This document shows positions 15,267-22,058 of a DNA stretch of 33,369 bases, piece after piece. The notes under the pieces are model-generated. The model did not search any database, was not told where the DNA came from, and saw only the letters and a list, made by a program, of their open reading frames with translations. Within the stretch, counting starts at the first letter, position 1, and every line of letters starts with the position of its first letter. Both the position numbers and the translations under genes were made by a program. The stretch is from Actinomycetales bacterium (GTDB lineage Bacteria > Actinomycetota > Actinomycetes > Actinomycetales > Quadrisphaeraceae), in contig JAKONK010000217.1 of assembly GCA_022701985.1 (NCBI GenBank), forward strand, positions 1 through 33,369. Direction: 5' to 3'.

Positions 15267-16298
15267 ATGGCCAGCACCACCGACGGCGCCAGTGCGCCCG
15301 CCGGCGTCGCCGGAGCGGCGCTGGTGGCGCAGGACGCCGCCGCCGCAGAGGACCTCATGCGCGGCGTGTACGCGGAGGCCGTCTACCGCCTGCACCGCCC
15401 CGACGAGACCGACGACCCCCACCTGTCGCTGGAGGGGGCGGTCGCCGGGGGCCTGCACTCCGCGCGGCTGCGCTGCGGCCCGGCGGCCGACGTCGACGTC
15501 GGTCCCTCCGGGGACGTCATCACCTCGATGCTGCTGTCGGGCTCGCTGACCGCCGCCACGCCGGGCCAGGAGCTGCGGCCGGTGCGCCCCGGCGAGGTGC
15601 TCACCTGCGTCACCGGCTCCGGGCTGCGGGCGGTGTACGGCGCGGGGACGACCCTCGGCATGCTGCGCCTGCCCCGTCAGGCCGTCGTGGCTGCTGCCGA
15701 GGCCGCAGGGCTGGCCGGGGGCGCAGCGCTGCGCGTCCTGTCGACGCAGCCGCTCGACGACGCCGCGGGCCGCTACTGGCGCCAGCTCATGGCGTTCACC
15801 CACCGCCAGCTCACCGCCCCCGGCTCGCCGATGGGCCACCCGCTCTTCGCCGACCACTGGCAGCAGTCGCTGGCGGCGGCGTTCCTGAGGGTCTTCCCCA
15901 CGACGGCGCTGGCGTCCGGTGCCGACGGCCCCCCGTCCGCCGGGGCCGTGGGCCCCGCGACGCTGCGCCGCGCCCTGGCGCACGCCGAGGCCCACGCCCA
16001 CGAGCCGATCGGGGTCGCGGACCTGGCCGCGGCGGCCGGGGTGGGCGTCCGGGCCCTGCAGCTCGCCTTCACCGCCCACCTCGGCACCACGCCCACGGCG
16101 CACCTGCGCGACATCCGGCTCCGCCGCGCCCACGCCGAGCTGCGCGCGTCGGTCCCCGCCTGCCCGTCGGTCGACGCGCCCGGCGGGACCACCGTCGCGG
16201 CCGTGGCCGCGCGCTGGGGCTTCACCTCGCCCAGCGCCTTCGCCACCGCCTACCGGCGGGCCCACGGCTGCGCGCCCAGCGACACCCTGCGCGGCTGA
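15267..16298 (+). CDS. AraC-family transcriptional regulator
   Basis: A 343-aa protein. The C-terminal 105 residues are a double helix-turn-helix: first I-G-V-A-D-L-A-A-A-A-G-V-G-V-R-A-L-Q-L-A-F, second T-V-A-A-V-A-A-R-W-G-F-T-S-P-S-A-F-A-T-A-Y-R-R-A-H-G. The N-terminal 210 residues look like the AraC-binding-like cupin domain, with no strong ligand clue. ATG 15267 is chosen because upstream translation is Arg/Pro-rich; its ribosome-binding site (GACGAG) is weak, while a better GAGGAGAGG lies about 40 bases upstream with no start after it. No obvious target gene is nearby. Confidence 0.88.
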   Translation: MASTTDGASAPAGVAGAALVAQDAAAAEDLMRGVYAEAVYRLHRPDETDDPHLSLEGAVAGGLHSARLRCGPAADVDVGPSGDVITSMLLSGSLTAATPGQELRPVRPGEVLTCVTGSGLRAVYGAGTTLGMLRLPRQAVVAAAEAAGLAGGAALRVLSTQPLDDAAGRYWRQLMAFTHRQLTAPGSPMGHPLFADHWQQSLAAAFLRVFPTTALASGADGPPSAGAVGPATLRRALAHAEAHAHEPIGVADLAAAAGVGVRALQLAFTAHLGTTPTAHLRDIRLRRAHAELRASVPACPSVDAPGGTTVAAVAARWGFTSPSAFATAYRRAHGCAPSDTLRG

Positions 16299-16465
16299 GA
16301 GCCGGGGCCCACCGCCTCCGGGCGGGTCTGGGAGACCACTGGGCCCGCGCTGGGCTCGCCGGTGCGAAGCCGGTCGCGCGCGAGCGAAGCCTTCCCCCCG
16401 GGGACTGGCGCGGGACCGTGCGGGTGTGGCGCCATGGAGGTACCGAGCTCCCCCGGCCCGGTGCA

Positions 16466-16505
16466 GACCGACCCGCCGCTTGAGACCACAGGCGGCGGGT
16501 CGGTC
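16466..16505. terminator. Bidirectional terminator between the AraC gene and metI
   Basis: A perfect 14-bp stem: GACCGACCCGCCGC (16466-16479) pairs with 16492-16505; the loop is 12 bases. It lies between convergent genes, 32 bases beyond the metI stop. Confidence 0.8.
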
Positions 16506-16537
16506 CGCTCAGCAGCCGGGAGGCCCGGCGACCGGGG

Positions 16538-17212
16538 TCATCGGCGCATGACAGAACGCGCGAGGCGGTTGCCCAGGAACTGCCCCAGCACCACGATCGC
16601 GACGATGGCCACGAGGGCGGCGTAGACGACGCCCCAGTCGTAGCGCTGCGAGCCGTACTGGATGGCGTAGTCACCCAGGCCGCCGCCGCCGACGAGGCCC
16701 GCCTGCGCCGACATGTCGACGATGCCCACGAAGATGAACGTGTAGCCCAGCACCAGCGGCCCGAGGCCCTCGCGGACGACGACGCCGAACAGGATCGCCG
16801 CGCGGGAGGCACCCATCGCGCGCGCGGCCTCGACCACGCCCGGGTCGACGCCCACCAGCGACTGCTCCACGATGCGCGCCACGGCGAACCCCGCGGCGAT
16901 GGCGATGGCGAACGTCACGGCCTCGGTGCCCAGGGTCGTGCCGACCACCAGGCGCTGGAGGGGGCCGACCGCCAGCAGGAAGATGACGAACGGGATCGGC
17001 CGGATGACGTTGACCAGCAGCCCGATCACCCCGAAGACGAGGCGGTTGGCGAAGAGGTTCCCCGGCCGCGTGGCGTACAGGGCCACGCCGAGCACCAGGC
17101 CCACCGCGCCGGAGACCACCATGGCGACGCTGACGATGAGCAGCGTCTGCCCGATGGCCCTGACGAAGACGTCGGTGCTGGAGAGGAAGCCGTCGAAGAA
17201 CTCCACCGTCAC
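16538..17212 (-). CDS. metI: Methionine ABC transporter permease
   Basis: A 224-aa inner-membrane permease with five hydrophobic spans, the normal MetI topology. The segment V-N-V-I-R-P-I-P-F-V-I-F-L-L-A-V-G-P-L is the family signature, and the ATPase-contacting loop is V-V-E-A-A-R-A-M-G-A-S-R-A-A-I-L-F-G-V-V. The GTG start overlaps the metN stop by four bases (GTGA). It is the last gene of metQ-metN-metI, and its end is followed by a terminator hairpin. Confidence 0.95.
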   Translation of the reverse strand: MTVEFFDGFLSSTDVFVRAIGQTLLIVSVAMVVSGAVGLVLGVALYATRPGNLFANRLVFGVIGLLVNVIRPIPFVIFLLAVGPLQRLVVGTTLGTEAVTFAIAIAAGFAVARIVEQSLVGVDPGVVEAARAMGASRAAILFGVVVREGLGPLVLGYTFIFVGIVDMSAQAGLVGGGGLGDYAIQYGSQRYDWGVVYAALVAIVAIVVLGQFLGNRLARSVMRR

Positions 17213-18255
17213 TCCTCCTCCTCGACGGACACGCCCTGGTCGCGCAGCGCCGTGAGGGCGCGCGCCACCGCGGCGTCGTCTCCGGTCAGCTCGTAGGTGA
17301 GCGACCCGGCCCGCCGCTCCCTGATCTCCCCGACGCCGCCGAACACGAGCTCGGCGCCGGTGCCGGCGTCGCGGAACGCGGCGTCGACGGTCTGCTGCAG
17401 GCGCGGGCGGTCGGTCACCCGCACGGTCACCAGCCGGCCCGCGTGGTGCTCGCGCAGCCGGGCCAGCGCCTCGGGCGAGGGGCGGTCGTGCGTGGCGCTG
17501 CGCACGAAGCGCTGCGCCGCCGCGGTCTGCGGCGCGGTGAAGACGTCGTAGACGTCGCCGAGCTCGACCACGCGGCCGCCCTCCATGACGGCCACCCGGT
17601 CGGCGACCCGGCGCACCGCCTCCATCTCGTGGGTGATGAGCATGACGGTGACCCCCAGCTCGGTGTTGACCCGCCGCAGCAGGGTCAGCACCTCCTCGGT
17701 CGTCTCCGGGTCGAGGGCGCTGGTGGCCTCGTCGGCCAGCAGCAGCGGGGGGCTGGTGGCGAGCGCGCGGGCGATGCCGACGCGCTGCTTCTGGCCCCCG
17801 GAGAGCTGCTCGGGGTGGGCGTGGGCCCGGTCGAGCAGGCCGACGAAGTCGAGCAGCTCGGCGGTGCGGCGGTCGCGCTCGGCGCGACCCACCCCGGCGA
17901 CCTTGAGCGGGTACGCCACGTTGCCGGCGACGGTCCGCGAGCTCAGCAGGTTGAACTGCTGGAAGATCATCCCGATGCCGGCACGGGCGGCGCGGAGCTC
18001 CTTCTCGCCCAGGCGCGTGATGTCCTGCCCGGCCACGCGGACCGTGCCGGTGGTGGGCTGCTCGAGGGCGTTCACGAGCCGCACCAGCGTCGACTTGCCG
18101 GCGCCGGAGTAGCCGATGACCGCCAGCACCTCGCCGCGGCGCACCGAGAGGGTGACGTCGTCGACGGCGGTGACGGCGGTGCCGGAGCCGCGCTGGAACC
18201 GCTTGGTGACGCCCTCGAGCTCGACGAGGGCGTCACCGGTCACGGGAGGCGCCAC
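17209..18255 (-). CDS. metN: Methionine ABC transporter ATP-binding protein
   Basis: A 348-aa ATPase. Walker A G-Y-S-G-A-G-K-S-T is at 48-56, the Q-loop at F-Q-Q-F-N (98-102), the ABC signature L-S-G-G-Q-K-Q-R at 151-158, Walker B L-L-L-A-D-E (Glu176 catalytic) and the H-loop His209. Residues from about 265 to the end form the NIL domain that binds methionine and trans-inhibits import when the cytosolic pool is high. The GTG start is two bases after the metQ stop. The signature Y-S-G-A-G-K-S and the NIL domain separate it from other amino-acid importers. Confidence 0.96.
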   Translation of the reverse strand: MAPPVTGDALVELEGVTKRFQRGSGTAVTAVDDVTLSVRRGEVLAVIGYSGAGKSTLVRLVNALEQPTTGTVRVAGQDITRLGEKELRAARAGIGMIFQQFNLLSSRTVAGNVAYPLKVAGVGRAERDRRTAELLDFVGLLDRAHAHPEQLSGGQKQRVGIARALATSPPLLLADEATSALDPETTEEVLTLLRRVNTELGVTVMLITHEMEAVRRVADRVAVMEGGRVVELGDVYDVFTAPQTAAAQRFVRSATHDRPSPEALARLREHHAGRLVTVRVTDRPRLQQTVDAAFRDAGTGAELVFGGVGEIRERRAGSLTYELTGDDAAVARALTALRDQGVSVEEEE

Positions 18256-18257
18256 GG

Positions 18258-19235
18258 TCAGCCGGCGGCCTGGGCGGCCGCGGCGTCCTGCTCGACCTTC
18301 GCGAGGTCGGCCTGCAGCTCGCCGGCGGGGCGGTCGACGACGACGGCGCTGGCGTAGTCCTGGGTGAAGACGGCCTGGACGGCCGGGTCGTGCCAGAGCT
18401 CGGCGAGCGCCAGGTACGTCGGGTCGGCGACGTCGGCCGCGCGGGAGGCGAAGATGTTGACGTAGGGCGCCGCGGCCGGGGAGGCCGGGTCGTCGGCGAC
18501 GATGACGTCCTCCTCCGGCAGACCGGCTGCCGTCGCGTAGTTGTTGTTGACGACGGCGGCAGCGGCCGAGCCGGACTGCAGCGCCCCGGCGGTCTGGTCG
18601 GCGCTCACCGGGGTCACCTGGACCGTCGACGACGTGATGTCGTCGACGGAGGAGAAGGCCGTCCCGCCGCCCTCCAGCTGGACCAGCCCGGCCGACTGCA
18701 GCAGCAGCAGGGCGCGCGCCTCGTTGATGGCGTCGTTGGGGATGGCCACGACGGCGCCCTGGGGCAGGGCCTCGGCGGAGTCCACCGCGGTGGAGTAGAG
18801 CGGCAGCGGGTAGACGGCCGTGGCGCCGATGGGCTGGATGTCGTCGTCGGCCGTGGTGTTGTAGTTCGCCAGGTACTGGATGTGCTGGAACTGGTTGAGG
18901 TCGACCTCGCCCTGGCTCAGCGCCGGGTTGGGCAGGCTGTAGTCGGAGAAGTTGACCAGCTCGACCTCGACGCCGAGCCGGCTCTGGGCGAGCTCGGTGT
19001 ACGTCTCCCAGTAGGGCAGGGCGCTGTCGGAGACGCCGATCTTCACGCTGGAGCGGTACTCCCCCGACGCGGCCGGGCTGGCGCCGGAGGCGGCGGGGGT
19101 GCCGCCGCCACCGCGGGAGGTGGAGAACCAGACGCCGCCCCCGACGAGGAGGACGAGGACGACGGCTGCCGCGACGACCGCGGCGACGGGCGACCGCTTC
19201 GGCTTGTCGGGCAGGACGGGACCGGACGTGGACAT
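18258..19235 (-). CDS. metQ: Methionine-binding protein of the ABC importer, apparently membrane-anchored rather than lipidated
   Basis: A 325-aa NlpA/MetQ-family protein. Recognition comes from V-K-I-G-V-S-D-S-A-L-P-Y-W-E, V-E-L-V-N-F-S-D-Y-S-L-P-N-P-A-L-S-Q-G-E-V-D-L-N-Q-F-Q-H-I-Q-Y-L and A-I-P-N-D-A-I-N-E-A-R-A-L-L-L-L-Q. The N-terminus has one hydrophobic segment (A-A-V-V-A-A-A-V-V-L-V-L-L-V-G-G-G-V-W-F, about 18-37) but no cysteine anywhere near it, so the usual lipobox is missing and a signal anchor is predicted. A Gly/Ala/Ser linker follows. ATG 19235 has GAGGAGA upstream. The leader contains a SAM riboswitch, so expression should fall when S-adenosylmethionine is abundant. Confidence 0.93.
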   Translation of the reverse strand: MSTSGPVLPDKPKRSPVAAVVAAAVVLVLLVGGGVWFSTSRGGGGTPAASGASPAASGEYRSSVKIGVSDSALPYWETYTELAQSRLGVEVELVNFSDYSLPNPALSQGEVDLNQFQHIQYLANYNTTADDDIQPIGATAVYPLPLYSTAVDSAEALPQGAVVAIPNDAINEARALLLLQSAGLVQLEGGGTAFSSVDDITSSTVQVTPVSADQTAGALQSGSAAAAVVNNNYATAAGLPEEDVIVADDPASPAAAPYVNIFASRAADVADPTYLALAELWHDPAVQAVFTQDYASAVVVDRPAGELQADLAKVEQDAAAAQAAG

Positions 19236-19305
19236 GGTTCTCCTCGGGCGTGCGACGGGGGGTGCGGACCGCAGGTCGGACGGCTCAGGCCCCGGGGCGG
19301 CAGCC

Positions 19306-19325
19306 GCGCGCCCTCCGGGGCGCGC
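19306..19325 (-). promoter_or_regulatory. Leader hairpin between SAM riboswitch and metQ, possible expression platform
   Basis: GCGCGCCC (19306-19313) pairs with 19318-19325 around TCCG, an 8-bp all-GC stem, 70 bases before the metQ start. It could be a terminator under riboswitch control; there is no U-tract, so its role is uncertain. Confidence 0.45.
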
Positions 19326-19404
19326 CGGTGCCGGCCGGTGGCCTGGGGGTGCTCGTCACGGGTGCTCCTGGCGGTCTGCGCTTGCCGGGCTGGTCGACCG
19401 GCCG

Positions 19405-19482
19405 GGTCGTCACCTGGAGCACCCCGCCGCAGAGGAGGGTTGCTGGACAGCGAGCCAGGGCTTCGCGCTGCCACTCATGACC
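19405..19482 (-). ncRNA. SAM riboswitch aptamer (SAM-IV-like) controlling metQNI
   Basis: Read on the minus strand, the RNA starts GGUCAUGAGUGGCAGCG and continues with GAAGCC, GGCUCGCUG and CCAGCAACCCUCC. It ends GGGGUGCUCC then AGGUGACGACC. The closing stem is GGUC (19479-19482) with GACC (19405-19408), and P2 is CAGCG with CGCUG. The AUGAGU, GCAACCCUCC and GGUGAxGACC blocks are the conserved core shared by actinobacterial SAM-I/IV-family riboswitches; the short P1 and overall wording favour SAM-IV. Its location in front of a methionine importer operon agrees with SAM repression. It starts only a few bases after the predicted transcription start. Confidence 0.9.
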
Positions 19483-19492
19483 TTCGGTGCCG

Positions 19493-19522
19493 ACGCTACG
19501 GACGGCGCTGCGGGAGCGTCAA
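19493..19522 (-). promoter_or_regulatory. Promoter of the SAM riboswitch-metQNI transcript
   Basis: Minus strand TTGACG (19517-19522), an 18-base spacer, then TAGCGT (19493-19498). Initiation is predicted near 19486, just upstream of the aptamer's first base at 19482, which fits well. Confidence 0.65.
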
Positions 19523-19589
19523 ACCGCGCCCGGGGTCCGTGACCGACCTGTGACCAGCCGCCGCCGTGCCGGTGGGTGCGTACGGGTGA

Positions 19590-19618
19590 TCGACCCCGGT
19601 GGCGCCCACGACTATCCT
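19590..19618 (+). promoter_or_regulatory. Promoter for a leaderless transcript ahead of the LOV-phosphatase gene
   Basis: TCGACC at 19590-19595, a 17-base spacer, then TATCCT at 19613-19618. The predicted start, seven bases after the -10, is the G of GTG at 19625, so the mRNA would begin at a start codon. Confidence 0.55.
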
Positions 19619-19624
19619 CGAGGG

Positions 19625-19684
19625 GTGACTGCCCTGGCCCTGACCGCTGCGCGCGAGCTGGTGGCGGTGCGCCCTGGGTGCTGA
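19625..19684 (+). CDS. Predicted leaderless 19-codon upstream ORF
   Basis: Encodes M-T-A-L-A-L-T-A-A-R-E-L-V-A-V-R-P-G-C, with GTG as the first base of the predicted transcript. It ends 34 bases before the LOV-phosphatase start, which itself has no clear ribosome-binding site, so the small ORF may deliver ribosomes by reinitiation. The peptide ends in Cys, but it lacks the Cys-Cys or Cys-run of known cysteine-attenuation peptides. It might be no more than an accident of position. Confidence 0.35.
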   Translation: MTALALTAARELVAVRPGC

Positions 19685-19718
19685 CGCGGGGCCCCGTCCC
19701 TCGTCGCCGCCGCTGGGC

Positions 19719-22058
19719 GTGGTGACCGTCGGACCGGAGGCACCCGCCGCCGTCCTCATGGTCGACCTGAGGTCTCGCACGGTCCTCTACGCCAACGAGA
19801 CCGCGCGCCAGATGGCTCCCGGTCTCGGCCTGCCCGTGAGCATCGACACCTGGGCGGGCGCCGCCGACCTGCGCGACCTCGACGGGCAGCCCCTGGAGGA
19901 GACCTCCCACCCGCTGTCGCGGGTGGCCCGGTTCGAGCCGGTGGCGGGGCAGGGGGTCTCGGCCGAGCGCCCCAGCGACCTGGGCCCGCGGCGCGAGCCT
20001 CTGTGGGTGGTGGGCCTGCCGCTGGACGCCGCACCCCACCTGCGGGGCCACGCGCTGGTCGTCTTCCTGCCCGTGCGCGAGCGCGAGGAGCTGGGCGAGC
20101 GCGCCGAGCACGCCCACGACGACGCGCGCCGCGCCGAGTCGCGGCGCTCCGCGCGCGACGCCGAGGGCGGCGCCGCCGCGGGAGGAGACCCGGACCACGT
20201 GCCGGCGGCCCGCGACGCGGGCGCCGTCCGCGAGGCTGCGGTGCTCGCGACGGGGCTGTCGTTCACCGTCGGCGACGCCGTGGACCCGGAGCGGCCCCTG
20301 GTGTGGGTGAACCCCGCGTTCACCGCGGTCACCGGCTACTCCTTCGAGGAGTCCGTCGGCCGCAACTGCCGGTTCCTGCAGGGGCCCGGCACCGACCCCG
20401 CCGTCCCCGAGCGCATGAGGCGGGCCCTGGCCGCGGGTGAGCCGTGCGCGGAGACGCTGCTCAACTACCGCGCCGACGGCACGGCCTTCTGGAACCACGT
20501 CGTCCTGTCCCCGATCCTCGACGACGACGGCGCGGTCACGCACTACGTCGGCATCCAGTCCGACGTGTCGGGCCAGGTCGCCGCCGACGCCGAGCGCGAG
20601 CGGGCGATGGCGGAGGCGCAGGAGGCGCGCCGCGCCGCCGAGGCCGCCCACAGCAGGCTGCAGCTGCTCGCTGAGGTCAGCCGCCAGCTGTCGGAGACCG
20701 TCGACCCCGAGCTGGCGCTCGACCGCCTGGCGCGCCTGGTGGTGCCCGAGCTGGGCGACTTCGCCGTGCTCGCGTTCGTCCGCGACGACGCCACCGTCCC
20801 GCTGGTGCGCCCCGACGGCGCGGTCGCGGAGCAGGTGCTGGGCGCGGGGCGGTCCCGCGCCCCGCGGCACGGCCTGCACGACGTCTCCTGGTGGCACCGC
20901 GACCCCGCGCAGCTCCCCGCGCTCGAGCAGCACGCCAGGCACCGCCTGCGGCAGATGAGCGCCGGCGGCCGCGAGGCGCTGCTGTCGCTCCTCGGACCGG
21001 CCGGCCGGGTGGTCTCCGGCTCGGAGGGGTCCCAGGGCGCCGGGCGCGCCCCCGACGACCTCGCCCCCGAGGGCGCCGACCCCGCCGAGCTGCTCGACCA
21101 GCTGCTGGACCTGTTCGAGCCGGGCGCCGCCCGTGACGCGATGGCGCAGCTGGCCCCCTCGTCGCTGGCGACCTTCGCCCTGCGCAGCCGTGGCCGCACC
21201 CTGGGCCTGCTGACGATCGGCACGTCCACCGGCCGCGCGCCTCTGGACGCCGACGACCTGGCCCTCGGCGCCGACATCGCCTCGCGCGCCGGGCTCGCGC
21301 TGGACCGGTCCCGCCTGTTCCGCCAGCAGCGCGACCTCGCCGAGGGCCTGCAGCGGTCGCTGCTCAGCCTCAGCAGCGCCGCTGCTCCGGGCCACCTCGA
21401 CGTCGCCGTGCGGTACGTGGCGGCGGCCGAGGCCGCGCAGGTCGGGGGCGACTTCTACGACGTCTTCAGCCAGCCCGACGGCTCGGGCGTGGTCGTGATC
21501 GGCGACGTCATGGGCCACGACACCCAGGCAGCCGCCGCGATGGCGCAGCTGCGCTCGATCGTGCGCACCCTCGGCGTGGTCGGTGACGACGGGCCCGCCC
21601 GCATGCTCACCCGCGCCGACGAGGTCACCCGCGCCCTCGGCGTCGACACCACCGCCACCGCCACCGTGGTGCGCCTGTGCGAGGTCGACGAGGGCGACGA
21701 GCTGGTGCTGGAGTGGTCCAACGCCGGGCACCCGCCGCCGCTGGTGCTGCACGACGACGGCCGCGTGGAGACCCTCAGCGCGGAGCAGACCGACCTGCTG
21801 CTGGGCATCGACCCGAGCACGCACCGGCAGCTGCAGACGGCCGCGCTGCCGGACGCCGCGACGCTCCTGCTCTACACGGACGGGCTCGTCGAGCGCCGCG
21901 ACCAGCCGCTGCCGGTCGGCATCGCGCGCCTGCAGGAGGTGGCCGGTGCCGCCCGCTGCGGCGCCGACCTGGAGGGCCTGCTCGAGGTGCTCCTCGCGAA
22001 GATGCTCCCGCCCTCGCCGTCCGACGACGCCGCCCTCGTCGCCGTCCGGCGGCGCTAG
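19719..22058 (+). CDS. LOV-GAF-SpoIIE (PP2C) phosphatase, predicted blue-light-responsive regulator
   Basis: A 779-aa cytosolic signalling protein. Order: degenerate PAS (about 1-115), Ala/Arg/Asp-rich linker, LOV domain (about 175-290), coiled-coil helix E-R-E-R-A-M-A-E-A-Q-E-A-R-R-A-A-E, GAF-like domain (about 320-540) and SpoIIE phosphatase (about 560-779). The LOV core has N-P-A-F-T-A-V-T-G-Y and G-R-N-C-R-F-L-Q-G, with Cys217 the expected flavin-adduct cysteine, plus N-Y-R-A-D-G-T-A-F-W-N and G-I-Q-S-D-V. The phosphatase metal residues are in G-G-D-F-Y-D (Asp578) and G-D-V-M-G-H (Asp596), with Y-T-D-G-L-V-E and S-D-D-A-A-L later. Such phosphatases usually act on anti-sigma-factor antagonists. 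GTG 19719 (or 19722) lacks a ribosome-binding site. Confidence 0.92.
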   Translation: MVTVGPEAPAAVLMVDLRSRTVLYANETARQMAPGLGLPVSIDTWAGAADLRDLDGQPLEETSHPLSRVARFEPVAGQGVSAERPSDLGPRREPLWVVGLPLDAAPHLRGHALVVFLPVREREELGERAEHAHDDARRAESRRSARDAEGGAAAGGDPDHVPAARDAGAVREAAVLATGLSFTVGDAVDPERPLVWVNPAFTAVTGYSFEESVGRNCRFLQGPGTDPAVPERMRRALAAGEPCAETLLNYRADGTAFWNHVVLSPILDDDGAVTHYVGIQSDVSGQVAADAERERAMAEAQEARRAAEAAHSRLQLLAEVSRQLSETVDPELALDRLARLVVPELGDFAVLAFVRDDATVPLVRPDGAVAEQVLGAGRSRAPRHGLHDVSWWHRDPAQLPALEQHARHRLRQMSAGGREALLSLLGPAGRVVSGSEGSQGAGRAPDDLAPEGADPAELLDQLLDLFEPGAARDAMAQLAPSSLATFALRSRGRTLGLLTIGTSTGRAPLDADDLALGADIASRAGLALDRSRLFRQQRDLAEGLQRSLLSLSSAAAPGHLDVAVRYVAAAEAAQVGGDFYDVFSQPDGSGVVVIGDVMGHDTQAAAAMAQLRSIVRTLGVVGDDGPARMLTRADEVTRALGVDTTATATVVRLCEVDEGDELVLEWSNAGHPPPLVLHDDGRVETLSAEQTDLLLGIDPSTHRQLQTAALPDAATLLLYTDGLVERRDQPLPVGIARLQEVAGAARCGADLEGLLEVLLAKMLPPSPSDDAALVAVRRR

